Assembly: GCF_000429625.1 (NCBI RefSeq) | Contig: NZ_AUCF01000001.1 | Coordinates: forward strand, 62,001-126,000 | From: Azospirillum halopraeferens DSM 3675 | Lineage (GTDB): Bacteria; Pseudomonadota; Alphaproteobacteria; Azospirillales; Azospirillaceae | Length of the DNA: 64,000 nt | Direction: 5' to 3' | Part shown: piece after piece, positions 24,097-33,402 of the stretch | Layout: each line of letters starts with the position of its first letter | Numbering within the stretch: the first letter of the stretch is position 1 | The notes under the pieces: generated by a model | Seen by the model: only the letters and a program-made list of their open reading frames with translations | Told to the model about the DNA's origin: nothing | Databases searched by the model: none | Position numbers and translations under genes: made by a program

Positions 24097-24384
24097 ATGG
24101 ATGCGAAGGTTCTCGTGCAACGTTTCGTCACCGATGCCGGGCGTGACAGCGAGCGTGCGCTGTCGCACCTGATCCGTCTGCGCGACGCCATTGCCGACGC
24201 CGATGTGGGCCAGTGGGACCGGCGGCGGCGGCGGTGCCTGCACGCCGTCGACGACATCATCGACACCTATCGGTTCTACCGGCCCGGAGAGCGCGACCAC
24301 GCGCAGGCGATGCGCGCGCTGCGCGCCACGCTGGACCTGTACGCGGAGATGACGGCAAACGCCCTGACCGGAAAGCCGCACTGA
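24097..24384 (+). CDS. Hypothetical 95-aa helical protein
   Basis: The start ATG 24097 has GGGGTGG upstream. The protein is almost entirely helical and Arg/Asp-rich (ERALSHLIRLRDAIADADVGQW, then DDIIDTYRFYRP and MRALRATLDLYAEMTANALTG). It has no signal peptide or membrane span. It is followed by another small gene after 38 bases. I do not recognise the family; helical pairs of this size can be four-helix bundles binding a partner protein. Confidence 0.55.
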   Translation: MDAKVLVQRFVTDAGRDSERALSHLIRLRDAIADADVGQWDRRRRRCLHAVDDIIDTYRFYRPGERDHAQAMRALRATLDLYAEMTANALTGKPH

Positions 24385-24422
24385 GCGTACGCCCCGCTCC
24401 ACCCCCGTTGGAGGAGCACCGC

Positions 24423-24653
24423 ATGCACACGCGCCTGACCTGGACCGTCGATCTCGACGGTCATCGCGCCCGAAGCCACCAGGCCGAGGTCGCGTTCGAA
24501 GCGCTGGACGATTTGGACGGCTTCGCCTTGCGGGACGTTCGCGTGCTCGACGCCGACTGCGCCCTCACCGCCGCGGAGGTCGGTGAGGACGCGCTGATGG
24601 CCGTGGCCGCGGCGGCCCGCCGCCGCCGCACCGCCGACCTGCATCCGGAGTGA
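24423..24653 (+). CDS. Hypothetical 76-aa protein
   Basis: A strong GGAGGAG precedes ATG 24423. The product (MHTRLTWTVDLDGHRARSHQAEVAFEALDDLDGF...) has a beta-strand N-terminus and a helical, Ala/Arg-rich end. No family is recognised. The gene lies between the 95-aa gene and the cytidylate-kinase-like gene on the same strand with short gaps, so all may share a transcript. Confidence 0.55.
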   Translation: MHTRLTWTVDLDGHRARSHQAEVAFEALDDLDGFALRDVRVLDADCALTAAEVGEDALMAVAAAARRRRTADLHPE

Positions 24654-24686
24654 CGCCGTCCACTGCCACGCAATGGGAGGTCTGTC

Positions 24687-25376
24687 ATGACAAGGGAGAC
24701 CTTGCGGTCGTTTCTCGCCTTCCTCGCCGCGGACGACTATCAGTCGTCCCGGCCGGACCGGCCGCCGCCGCCCGTCGTGACCATTGCCCGCGACCACGGG
24801 GCGGGCGGCGAGGAGGTGGCCCGCCGGGTCGCCGAGGCGCTGGGGGTGCCCTGCTACGACCGTGAACTGATCGACGGGGTGGTGGCGGAGGCGCGCTCCG
24901 ACAAGGCGCTGATGCGCACCCTGGACGAAAAGGTGCCGGCGCGCGGCGGGGCGTTCCTGTTCGCCAGCCTGCTGGGGCTCAGCGATCCGCTGCCGGAGTA
25001 CGAGCAGACCCTGACCCGCGTGGTCAAGGGCATCGCCCGCCACGGCGGCGTCATCGTCGGGCGGGGCGCCCACCTGTTGCTATACGGTGTTCCCTGCCTG
25101 CGGGTGCGCATCGTCGGTTCGGAGGAGGCGTGCGCCCGCCGGCTGGCCGGCGGCGACTCCGGCGCCATCCCGGCCCGCCTGGAGGAGGTGCGGACCATCA
25201 ACCACCAGCGCGCCGCTTTCCACACGGAGCTGTTCAAGGTGTCGAACAACGACCCGCTGCAGTACGACCTGGTCATCAACACCGATCACTTCGTGCCGCT
25301 TGACGGGGTGGCGGACCTGATCGTTCGTGCCTTCCGGGCCCGGATGGCGGCGGACGCGCAGCGCGCCACCGGGTAA
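24687..25376 (+). CDS. Cytidylate-kinase-like family protein
   Basis: A 229-residue protein with a P-loop-like start VVTIARDHGAGGEEVARRVAEAL and the segment YDRELIDGVV, then GVIVGRGAHLLL and VRIVGSEEACARRL. These are signatures of the Cytidylate_kin2 family, proteins related to CMP kinase but with unproved substrates. The real Cmk is usually near rpsA, which is not present here. The position after two small genes and before the giant glycosyltransferase gives no clear hint. Confidence 0.82.
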   Translation: MTRETLRSFLAFLAADDYQSSRPDRPPPPVVTIARDHGAGGEEVARRVAEALGVPCYDRELIDGVVAEARSDKALMRTLDEKVPARGGAFLFASLLGLSDPLPEYEQTLTRVVKGIARHGGVIVGRGAHLLLYGVPCLRVRIVGSEEACARRLAGGDSGAIPARLEEVRTINHQRAAFHTELFKVSNNDPLQYDLVINTDHFVPLDGVADLIVRAFRARMAADAQRATG

Positions 25377-25429
25377 AACCCCGACGGATTCCGTTCCGCC
25401 GCCGCAGCCGGCCGGATAGGATGCCGGTC

Positions 25430-28400
25430 ATGGCGACGATCCGGGAAGCGCTGCTCATCGCGTTCGACCACCACCAGGCCGGGCGGCTGGCGGAGGCGGA
25501 GATCCTCTATGGCCGCATCCTGCAGGCCGATCCGGAGCAGTGTGACGCGCTGCACCTGCTGGGCGTTCTCCACGCCCAGACCGGGCGGGCCATCGCCGCG
25601 GTGGACCTGATCGCCGCAGCGGTCGCCCGCGCCCCCGGAACCATCGACTATCACGTCAATCTGGCCGGCGCCCTGCGCGCCGCCGGCCGCCCGGCCGAGG
25701 CGGGGCGGGCGCTGGCGCGTGTCTTCGCGCTCGACCCGGCGCGGACCGTCGATGGGCTTGCCGCGGCGGAGCTTTTGGCCACGGAAGGGCCCGACGCGGC
25801 CGCGGCCGTGCTGTCCCGCGTCCTGGCGGTGATGCCGGACCAGCCGGAGGCGTGGCGGGCTCTCGGCCGGCTCCGGCTCGGCGCGGGTCCGGCCGGCGAC
25901 GCCGTGCCGGCTCTGCGGCGGGCCGTACGCCTCGACCCGCTCGATGGCCGGACCCACGCGTACGAGGCCATGGCGCTCCGGGCCGCCGGGCGTACGGACG
26001 GGAGCGTCGCCGCCTACCGGCGGGCGCTGTCCCTGCAGCCGGACCACACGGCGGCCCACCACAACATGGGCCATGCCCTGGCCGAGGGCGGGAGCGCGGA
26101 TGCGGTCGAGCCCCTGCGGCGGGCGGCCCGGCTGGACGCGGGCGACGCGGCGACCCGGCGCGTCCTCGCCGATCTGCTGCGCCGGCTCGACCGTCCGGCG
26201 GAGGCAGAGGCCGCCGTGGCCGCAGTGCTGGCGCTGGAGCCTCTCGATCCGGTGGCGTGGACGGCGCGGGGGGAACTGCTGGCCGGGCTGCGCCGCCCCG
26301 CCGCCGCCGCCGCGTGCCTGGAGACGGCGCTGCTGCTGCGCCCGGACGACGCCGGCGCGCTGCGTTTGCTCGCGGTCGTGCGGGAAAAGGCGGCGCAGCC
26401 CTGGCGCGCCGTGGTGGCGCGGCTGCGCGCGGCGCGGCTGGTGCCCGATGCGGCCGTCGCCGCGGGGGCCATCCTCGCCCTCAACCTGACCGACGCGCCG
26501 CCGGCGGATCTGCTGGCCGCCGCCCGTGCCTGGGCCGTGCGGTACGCGGACCGGCCGGAACCGCCCGTTCCGGTGCGCGACCCCGATCCGGAGCGTCGGC
26601 TGCGCGTCGGCTATCTCTGCGAGGGCTTGCTGACCCACGACTTCACCGCCCTGCCGCTGGTGGAAAACCACGGGCCCGCGGTGGAAGCGGTGGTGTATGC
26701 CGCGAGCCGCAACCTCGACAACCCGATCATGGACCGTTACCGCCGGGCTGCCGCCCGCTTCGTGCCGGTGGCCGATCTCGACAACGCGGCGCTGGCGGCG
26801 CGCATTGCCGCCGATGGCATCGACGTGCTGGTGGACGGCACCGGCTTCCCGTCGCCGCGTTTGCGCCTGCTGGCGCTTGCGCACCGTCCGGCACCGGTGC
26901 AGGTGCATTTCCCGGTGATGTCTACCACCGGCATGGCGGCGGTTGATGCGCTGCTCGTCGACGCCGCCCTGGTGCCACCGGGCGGAGAGGCGGCGTTCGC
27001 GGAGACGCTGGTCCGCCTGCCGATCGCCTACCATTTCGACCCGCTGATGGCCACGCCCGATCCGGCGCCGCCACCGGTGCTGCGGCGCGGCCACATCACC
27101 TTCGCCAGCTTCAACCAGTTCGCCAAGGTGGGGGAGGCGGTGCAGGAGGCGTGGGCGCGTGTACTGACAGCCGTCCCGGGGTCCCGTCTGGTGGTCAAGG
27201 CCATGGATGCGGCGCCGGAGGCCGAAGCGCGGCTGCGCGCCGTGCTGACCGGGCGCCACGGCATCGCCGCCGATCGGATTGAGGTGCGGGGGCCGACGGC
27301 GTCGCTGTACGACCATTACGCCGCGTTCCGTGACGTGGACGTGATGCTCGACACCTTTCCCTACTGCGGGGTGACCACCACGGCGCAGGCCCTGTGGATG
27401 GGGGTCCCTGTGGTCACCCTGGCCGGGCGCCGGGTGCTCGACCGCTACGGTGCCAGCCTGCTGGGCATGGTCGGCCTGGACGACGCGGCCGCTACCGACC
27501 GGGACGGGTACGTGGCGGCCGCCGTCCGGCTGGCGCGGTCGCCCGAGCGGTTGGCGGAGCTGCGGCAGACGCTGCGGGCGCGGATGAAGGCCACCCCCCT
27601 GTCCGACGGCGCCGCCTTCGCCCGCAGCGTCGAGGCGGCCTACCGCTCCCTGTGGCGCGCCCGGTGCGCCGGCCGCGGCGAGGAGACGGCGGCGGCCCTG
27701 TCGGACCGCGCCGCCGGTCTGCTGGAAGCCGGGCGGCGGGCCGAGGCGGTGGCTCCGCTCCATCGTCTTCTCGCCCTGGAGCCGGGCCGGGCCGCCGCCT
27801 GGCACGCCCTGGCGGAGGCGTTGACGGGGTCGCCCGGGCGGCTGCCGGCGCTGTGTCGCACCCTGGCGCTGAGCCCGGATACCGCCGACGTCGCCTTCGC
27901 CCTGGCACTGGCCTGGCATGAGCACGGCCGGCCGGGGCGGGCGGTCGGCTTGCTGCGCCGTGTCCTTGCCGATGCCCCGGCGCGGGTGGAGGGCTGGTGC
28001 GTCCTGGCCAGCGCCGAACGGGCGCTGGGTCGCCCCGGGGTGGCGACGGTCGCGGCCCTGCGCGCCGCCCGGGTGGCGCCCGCGGATCCCGTCGCCTACC
28101 GCAGCGCGCAGGTGGCCCTGGTCTACGACCCGGCCCTGACGCCGGCGGAGCGGTTCGAGGGCCACCGGGAGCTGGCGGCGCGCTCCGTTCCGGCCGCCGC
28201 CGCGGAGTTTCGCCACGCCAACCCTCCGGACCCGGCGCGACGTCTGCGCGTCGCCTACCTGTCCGGCGATTTCCGCGACCATCCGGTGGCGCGCAATCTG
28301 GAGCCGGTGCTGGCCGCCCACGACCGGGAGGCGGTGGAGGTGCTGTGCTACGCCGACGTCGCCTGTCCCGACGCGGTGACCGACCGCTTCCGGCGCCTGG

Positions 28401-29347
28401 CCGACGGCTGGTGCGACGCGGGCGGTCTCGACGACGCGGCAATCGCCGGGCGGATGCGGGCGGACGGGGTGGACGTGCTGGTCACCCTGGCCGGTCGATT
28501 CGACCGCAACCGCCCGTTGGTGGCTGCCCACCGGGCGGCACCGGTCCAGGTGTCCTTCCACGACGTGGCGACCAGCGGTCTGGCGGCCACCGATGCGCTG
28601 CTGGCCGATCCGGTGCTGGCACCCCGTGGGTCGCCGGAACGCTTCGTCGAGAGGGTGTTCCGCCTGCCGCGCTACTACACCCACGCGCCGCTGCCCGATC
28701 AGCCGGAACCGGGGCCGCTGCCGGCCCTGACGCTCGGCCGGATGACGTTCGCCAGCTTCAACAACCCGGCCAAGACCGGTGACGGGGTGTTCGACCTGTG
28801 GGCGCGGGTGATTGCGGCGGTGCCGGGATCGCGGCTGGTCCTGAAGTACAAGGCGGTCTACGCCGACGGCGGCCTGCGCCGCCGGGTGCTGGACATCGCC
28901 GCGCGCCACGGGGTGGCGGAGGGCCGCGTCCTGTTCCCGGGTGCGGCGGCGGAGCGCGCCGACCATCTCGCCCTCTATCGCGGTGTCGATCTGGCGCTCG
29001 ACCCGTTCCCCTTCTGCGGCTCCACCACCACGTTCGAGGCCCTGTGGATGGGCGTCCCGGTGCTGACCCTGCCGGGAGACACCATGGTCAGCCGCTGGTC
29101 GCGGTCGCTGCTGGAGCAGCTTGACCTCGGCCGGTTCGTCGCCGGGTCGGAGGCGGACGCCATCGCAATCGCCCGCCGGGCCGCGGCGCAGCCGCACGGG
29201 CTGGCCGCAGTGCGCGCCGACCTGCGCCGGCGCATTCTCGCGTCCTCCATCGTCGACGGCCGCCGCAAGGCGTACCAACTGGAACGTGCCTACCGGGCCC
29301 TGTGGCGGCGCTGGTGCGCCCGCGGCACCGTGCCGCCGTTCCCATAG
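25430..29347 (+). CDS. Giant TPR protein with two GT41 (OGT/SPINDLY) glycosyltransferase domains
   Basis: 1305 residues from ATG 25430 (AGGAT seven bases upstream; ATG 25421 in frame adds three). N-terminal tetratricopeptide repeats (to about residue 350) lead to a first GT41 domain (about 380-740) and, after a second short TPR block, another GT41 domain (about 920-1290). Both end in the UDP-sugar-binding signature (LDTFPYCGVTTTAQALWMGVP and LDPFPFCGSTTTFEALWMGVP). The second has the classical YLSGDFRDHPV with the catalytic-type His. The first keeps the His but reads YLCEGLLTH instead of DFR, and lacks the VLKYK lysine context. It may glycosylate proteins such as flagellin or adhesins, or carry an inactive domain. 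Confidence 0.88.
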   Translation: MATIREALLIAFDHHQAGRLAEAEILYGRILQADPEQCDALHLLGVLHAQTGRAIAAVDLIAAAVARAPGTIDYHVNLAGALRAAGRPAEAGRALARVFALDPARTVDGLAAAELLATEGPDAAAAVLSRVLAVMPDQPEAWRALGRLRLGAGPAGDAVPALRRAVRLDPLDGRTHAYEAMALRAAGRTDGSVAAYRRALSLQPDHTAAHHNMGHALAEGGSADAVEPLRRAARLDAGDAATRRVLADLLRRLDRPAEAEAAVAAVLALEPLDPVAWTARGELLAGLRRPAAAAACLETALLLRPDDAGALRLLAVVREKAAQPWRAVVARLRAARLVPDAAVAAGAILALNLTDAPPADLLAAARAWAVRYADRPEPPVPVRDPDPERRLRVGYLCEGLLTHDFTALPLVENHGPAVEAVVYAASRNLDNPIMDRYRRAAARFVPVADLDNAALAARIAADGIDVLVDGTGFPSPRLRLLALAHRPAPVQVHFPVMSTTGMAAVDALLVDAALVPPGGEAAFAETLVRLPIAYHFDPLMATPDPAPPPVLRRGHITFASFNQFAKVGEAVQEAWARVLTAVPGSRLVVKAMDAAPEAEARLRAVLTGRHGIAADRIEVRGPTASLYDHYAAFRDVDVMLDTFPYCGVTTTAQALWMGVPVVTLAGRRVLDRYGASLLGMVGLDDAAATDRDGYVAAAVRLARSPERLAELRQTLRARMKATPLSDGAAFARSVEAAYRSLWRARCAGRGEETAAALSDRAAGLLEAGRRAEAVAPLHRLLALEPGRAAAWHALAEALTGSPGRLPALCRTLALSPDTADVAFALALAWHEHGRPGRAVGLLRRVLADAPARVEGWCVLASAERALGRPGVATVAALRAARVAPADPVAYRSAQVALVYDPALTPAERFEGHRELAARSVPAAAAEFRHANPPDPARRLRVAYLSGDFRDHPVARNLEPVLAAHDREAVEVLCYADVACPDAVTDRFRRLADGWCDAGGLDDAAIAGRMRADGVDVLVTLAGRFDRNRPLVAAHRAAPVQVSFHDVATSGLAATDALLADPVLAPRGSPERFVERVFRLPRYYTHAPLPDQPEPGPLPALTLGRMTFASFNNPAKTGDGVFDLWARVIAAVPGSRLVLKYKAVYADGGLRRRVLDIAARHGVAEGRVLFPGAAAERADHLALYRGVDLALDPFPFCGSTTTFEALWMGVPVLTLPGDTMVSRWSRSLLEQLDLGRFVAGSEADAIAIARRAAAQPHGLAAVRADLRRRILASSIVDGRRKAYQLERAYRALWRRWCARGTVPPFP

Positions 29348-29491
29348 GGCAGTGCGCCGACGCAACGGCGTTGTCACGCCGCGGGTGCTTGGGCCATGAT
29401 CGGCGCGCGGGCCGGTTGCGCATCACCCCGCGGTTCCGCCGTCTCCGCCCATCCGACGCCATGCGCCCGCGCGCCAGGGAAGCCCGTGCCG

Positions 29492-30268
29492 ATGCCACAT
29501 CCCCCCTCCCTTCACCTGGTTTCGGCCGGCCGGACCGACGTTGGACGCACACGGTCGCGCAATGAGGACTGTTTCGGCCTCCGGCCGGAGATCGGGTTGG
29601 CTCTGGTCTGCGACGGGATGGGCGGCCATGCCGGCGGCGACGTGGCCAGCCGCACCACCGTGGACGCCATCACCGAGTTCGTCGAGGAGTTCGCCGCTCA
29701 GGCGCGGCCCCTGTCCGCGGTCGACGACGCGGTGGCCATCATCCGCTCTGCCGTCGACCTGGCCAACCGCCGGCTGCTGGCGCTGAACCGGGACCGCGGA
29801 TTTCCCGTCGGCCGTGGCATGGGAACCACGCTGGTCGGACTGTGGCACATGGCCGGGCTGGACAAGGCGGTGGTATTCCATGCCGGTGACAGCCGGCTCT
29901 ACCGCCTGCGCGGCAGCGACCTTCGCCAGGTGACCCGCGACCACAGCCTCTATCAGGTCTGGCTCGACAGCGGCGCCCGGGGGCCCGCCCCCCAGCGCAA
30001 CATCATCATCCGCGCGCTCGGCACCGCGCCGGACACCGAGGCGGACGTTGCCGTGCTCGACCTGCGCATGGGCGACGTGTTGCTGCTGTGCACGGATGGT
30101 CTGACCGGCATGGTGCCCGATTCCGTGATCGCCGACGTGCTGAGCGCCGCCGGCGGCACGGATCCGGCGGCGGCGTGCAGCCGCCTGGTCGACCTGGCCA
30201 ACGACGCGGGCGGACACGACAACGTCACGGTCGTGCTGTCGCGGGTCACCGCCGCCACCACCGCCTGA
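29492..30268 (+). CDS. PP2C-family protein serine/threonine phosphatase
   Basis: The start is taken as MPHPPSLHLVSAGRTDVG (29492, AGGGAAG upstream); 258 residues. All PP2C metal motifs are visible: RTRSRNEDCF, LVCDGMGGHAGGDVAS, GMGTTLVGL, FHAGDSRLYRLR, LLLCTDGLTGMV and AGGHDNVTVVLS. It removes phosphate from Ser/Thr of proteins using two metal ions. Its usual partner, a Hanks-type kinase, is not in the window. The next gene, on the opposite strand, encodes a proline-rich DUF4384-like protein often found with such signalling sets. Confidence 0.92.
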   Translation: MPHPPSLHLVSAGRTDVGRTRSRNEDCFGLRPEIGLALVCDGMGGHAGGDVASRTTVDAITEFVEEFAAQARPLSAVDDAVAIIRSAVDLANRRLLALNRDRGFPVGRGMGTTLVGLWHMAGLDKAVVFHAGDSRLYRLRGSDLRQVTRDHSLYQVWLDSGARGPAPQRNIIIRALGTAPDTEADVAVLDLRMGDVLLLCTDGLTGMVPDSVIADVLSAAGGTDPAAACSRLVDLANDAGGHDNVTVVLSRVTAATTA

Positions 30269-30277
30269 TGCGGCCGG

Positions 30278-31654
30278 TTACCGTGGCACCGTGGTGATGA
30301 ACAGGGCCGAGGCGACCGCGTCGGGGTGATCGGCCAGCGCCGTCCGCAGATCGGCGAGGAAGCGGGGCGCCGGCTCCACCTCCGGCCGTTCGGTGCCGAA
30401 CAACGGCGCCGGGTTGACGATGGCCACCACAAGTTCCCGCCCGAACGGCGGGCCGACGGTCCAGAACCGCTGTCCTTCCCGGCGCCCGCCGACGCGCAGG
30501 GTCTCGCCGGCGGCAACCGGAACTTCCGGCCGCAACGGGTTCGGCAACAGGTGGACCACGGTGCCGTCGATGGTGAAGTAGGTGACGGACAGGTGCCCGT
30601 CCATGTCGGGAACGCGGACGTCGAGCAGCAGCTCGTCGCCCTCCGGGAATCGTGCGTTCGGGGTTGGCGCGGTGACGGCGAGAGGGACCGCCCGTCCGGC
30701 GTTGGCGGCGCGTGCTCCCTCGATGGCCAGCAGCGGATCGCACAGGGTGCGGGCGGCCACCGCCACGTCGACGCGGCGCGGCACCTCCCGGCGTCCCTTT
30801 TCCACCAGACTGACGATCAGGGCGTGGTCGGCGTCGCTGGTCACCGTCCCGGACACGGCGAGGGCGCCGTCCGCCGCCTCGACGCTGAGCGCCGCGCAAC
30901 GGACGTCGCCCAGACCGGCCAGCACCCGCTCCACCTCCGCCGCCAGGGGCGGCAGGGGGGGCGGTACCGGCGGTTTGGCCGGTGGCGGTTCCGGCAGGCC
31001 GGGCTCCGGGTTGGGCTCGGCGGGATGCGCTTCGGCATCCGGGGGAGCAGCCTCCGGGGGAGCGGTCTCCGGGTGAGCGGTCTCCGGGAGAGGGGGGGCG
31101 GTGTCGGGCTCGACGGCAGCCACCGCAGGGGCGACCGGCTCCGGTTCGACCGGTTCGACCGGTTCAGCCGGGAAGAGCGGCGCTGCTTCCGCTTCCCCTT
31201 TCGGTTCCGGCTCCGGTTCGCGGTCGTGCGTGAGCGGCGGGGATGGGGGCTCCGGAACGGGCTCCGGCTGCGGTTCCGATTCCGGTGGCGAGCCCGTCTG
31301 TGGCGGCTCCGGCTCGCGGTCGGGCTTGACGGCGGGAATCGGTGCAGTGACCGCCGGTGTGTGTGCGATCGGTTCGACGCGCAGCGGCGGCATCGGCTCC
31401 GGCTGTGGCGCTACCCCTTCCACGGCGGCGACCACCGTGCGGGGCGCCGCGTCCCGGCCGACGGAGGACACCACGTACCATCCCCCGCCGGAGGCGAGCA
31501 GAACCAGGACGAAGACGGCGCTCAGGACCCCGGCGGGACGGCCGCCATCGGACGATCGACATCCGGAGTCGACGGGAGAGTCCTGCGAGTCGGTCACGGT
31601 GTCGGGCACTCCGGCTCTCCTGGCGCGGCTGGACGCCATCATACGTCCGTACAC
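30278..31654 (-). CDS. Membrane-anchored Pro/Glu-rich protein with C-terminal DUF4384-like domain
   Basis: A 458-residue protein with a short cytoplasmic N-terminus, one membrane span at about 43-65 (GVLSAVFVLVLLASGGGWYVV), and a long Pro/Glu/Ala-rich linker (70-240). Then comes a BON-like alpha-beta segment (VERVLAGLGDVRCAALSVEAADGALAVSGTVTSDAD) and a DUF4384-like end (LLLDVRVPDMDGHLSVTYFTIDGTVVHLLPN). This arrangement suggests a protein that spans the periplasm and displays a small domain, as seen next to Ser/Thr kinase/phosphatase genes. The role is unknown. It converges with the PP2C gene (ends nine bases apart). Confidence 0.65.
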   Translation of the reverse strand: MYGRMMASSRARRAGVPDTVTDSQDSPVDSGCRSSDGGRPAGVLSAVFVLVLLASGGGWYVVSSVGRDAAPRTVVAAVEGVAPQPEPMPPLRVEPIAHTPAVTAPIPAVKPDREPEPPQTGSPPESEPQPEPVPEPPSPPLTHDREPEPEPKGEAEAAPLFPAEPVEPVEPEPVAPAVAAVEPDTAPPLPETAHPETAPPEAAPPDAEAHPAEPNPEPGLPEPPPAKPPVPPPLPPLAAEVERVLAGLGDVRCAALSVEAADGALAVSGTVTSDADHALIVSLVEKGRREVPRRVDVAVAARTLCDPLLAIEGARAANAGRAVPLAVTAPTPNARFPEGDELLLDVRVPDMDGHLSVTYFTIDGTVVHLLPNPLRPEVPVAAGETLRVGGRREGQRFWTVGPPFGRELVVAIVNPAPLFGTERPEVEPAPRFLADLRTALADHPDAVASALFITTVPR

Positions 31655-31917
31655 ATACCGCCCCTTTCGGTATAAGCCGGACCGTGCGGAGCGCCAAGTG
31701 TTCGTATCGCTTTGGCCAGGGATGCTGTCGGAGGTTGCACGTGAGTGTGGCGGATCGGGAACGCTGTTGCCGCTGCGCCGCGCTCCGGTGAAGAGGTGCG
31801 GCGGCGGACCGGTGTGTCCACGACCGGACGGAGACGGGACGCGCGGGCCGTGCTACGGTTCGGGCACCGTACGATCGGGGCCAACCTTTCCGGGTGACCC
31901 AAGCGGTGAGAGGGATT

Positions 31918-32580
31918 ATGGAACGAATTGCAAAGGGCATGGCGATAGCCGGGCTGGCCGTGGCAGCGGCCGCATTCCCGGTCGCCGCAGCGAAAGCGGA
32001 CAGCGCCCGGGCTCATGGTCTCCCGGGGTGGGAACTGCGGCTCGGTGCCTCCGCGCACGACATCGAGCACGACCATGATGGCAGCGAAACCCTCGACCTG
32101 ACGCTGGAGGTGCTGACGGCCCCCATTCCGATCTGGGAGTTCGAGACCAAGCTGTTGCATGTGCTGGCCAACCCGCGCGGCATGATCGGCGGCTCGCTGA
32201 ACACCGAAGGGCACACGAACTACGTCTACGCCGGCCTGGCCTGGACCTATCCGTTCGAGAGCGGGTTCTACATCACCCCCAGCTTCGGCCTCGCGCTGCA
32301 CGACGGCAACCTGAAGCGCGAGTCCCGGCCCTGCACGGCGGCCGAGATGTCCGCCGGCTGCGGCAGCCGGGAACCCTACGGCGCGGTGTATACCAACACC
32401 CATGAGGAGGCGCTGGGGACATCCTGGCTGTTCCGCGAGGCGATCGAGATCGGCTACGCCTTCGACAACCGCTTTACCGTCGGCGTCTATTACGCCCACA
32501 TGTCCAACGCCAACATCGGAAACGAGGGCAACGGCGGCATGAACATCGCCGGCGCGCGGCTCGGCTACCTGTTCAACTGA
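31918..32580 (+). CDS. pagL: Lipid A 3-O-deacylase, PagL-type acyloxyacyl hydrolase
   Basis: Starting at MERIAKGMAIAGLAVAAAAFPVAAAKA (ATG 31918, with a signal peptide cleaved after about residue 27), the 220-residue protein is a predicted outer-membrane beta-barrel. The PagL signature lies at the C-terminus: HMSNANIGNEGNGGMNIAGARLGYLF with the catalytic His and Ser pair, and the terminal aromatic residue typical of barrels. It removes the 3-O-acyl chain of lipid A. A GTG 24 bases upstream in frame is possible but lacks the signal-peptide start. It converges with mlaF. Confidence 0.88.
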   Translation: MERIAKGMAIAGLAVAAAAFPVAAAKADSARAHGLPGWELRLGASAHDIEHDHDGSETLDLTLEVLTAPIPIWEFETKLLHVLANPRGMIGGSLNTEGHTNYVYAGLAWTYPFESGFYITPSFGLALHDGNLKRESRPCTAAEMSAGCGSREPYGAVYTNTHEEALGTSWLFREAIEIGYAFDNRFTVGVYYAHMSNANIGNEGNGGMNIAGARLGYLFN

Positions 32581-32591
32581 CGGCCGGCACA

Positions 32592-32614
32592 GGCCCGGCC
32601 CTGCGGGCCGGGCC
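32592..32614. terminator. Bidirectional terminator between pagL and mlaF
   Basis: GGCCCGGCCC (32592-32601) pairs perfectly with GGGCCGGGCC (32605-32614) around TGC in the 45-bp gap between the two convergent genes. Confidence 0.6.
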
Positions 32615-32625
32615 GGTCCCGCCGA

Positions 32626-33402
32626 TCACAGCGCGCGGATCTGCATGCGGATCGGTCCGTCGGCGCGGCCATGGACGAACTGGTCCACATAGGGGTTGCC
32701 GGAATCGTCGATGTCGCTGGCATGGCCGGTCCAGATGATACGGCCCTGATAGATCATGGCGATGCGGTCGGCGATCTTGCGCGCCGACGCCATGTCGTGG
32801 GTGATGGTGACGGCGGTGGCGCCGAGGTCCTTCACGCACTGCACGATCAGCTCGTTGATGACGTCGGCCATGATCGGGTCGAGCCCGGTCGTCGGCTCGT
32901 CGAAGAAAATGATCTCCGGCTCGTCGGCGATGGCACGGGCCAGGGCCACGCGCTTCTGCATGCCGCCCGACAGTTCCGCCGGCGACAGGTTCGCCACCTC
33001 CGGCCCCAGGCCGACGGCGCCCAGCTTGGCCACGGCGATGTCGCGCGCCCTGGGACGGGGCATGTGCTCGCCCTGGATCAGGCCGAACGCCACGTTCTCC
33101 CACACCGGCAGGCTGTCGAACAGGGCGGCACCCTGGAACAGCATGCCGAACTTGTGCAGCAGACGCTCTCTGTCACGGGAGTTGAGGCGCGTGGTCTCGC
33201 GCCCGTCGACCCTGATGGAGCCGGAGTCCGGATGCAGCAGGCCGAGGATGCACTTCAGCATCACCGACTTGCCGGTGCCGGAGCCGCCGATGATCACCAG
33301 CGACTCGCCCCTGGCGACCTCCAGGTCGATGCCGTTCAGCACCGTCTTCGGGCCGAAGCTCTTGTGCACGCCGGCCAGCGCGATCTTGGGCGTTTCGGTC
33401 AT
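32626..33402 (-). CDS. mlaF: Lipid-asymmetry ABC transporter, ATP-binding protein
   Basis: A 258-residue ATPase: Walker A IGGSGTGKSVML, Q-loop FGMLFQGAALFDSLPVWENVAF, signature LSPAELSGGMQKRVALARAI, Walker B IIFFDEPTTGLDP. This is the MlaF/Ttg2A class, which moves phospholipids between the two membranes through MlaE. The ATG overlaps the mlaE stop (ATGA). The usual MlaD (MCE) gene does not follow; the strand ends in convergent pagL, so the periplasmic partner must be encoded elsewhere. Confidence 0.94.
   Translation of the reverse strand: MTETPKIALAGVHKSFGPKTVLNGIDLEVARGESLVIIGGSGTGKSVMLKCILGLLHPDSGSIRVDGRETTRLNSRDRERLLHKFGMLFQGAALFDSLPVWENVAFGLIQGEHMPRPRARDIAVAKLGAVGLGPEVANLSPAELSGGMQKRVALARAIADEPEIIFFDEPTTGLDPIMADVINELIVQCVKDLGATAVTITHDMASARKIADRIAMIYQGRIIWTGHASDIDDSGNPYVDQFVHGRADGPIRMQIRAL

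Noticed and set aside
25286..29377. 1363-codon minus-strand frame over the GT41 gene
   Set aside because: Antisense shadow with Arg/Gly/His-rich composition; the plus-strand protein has clear domains.
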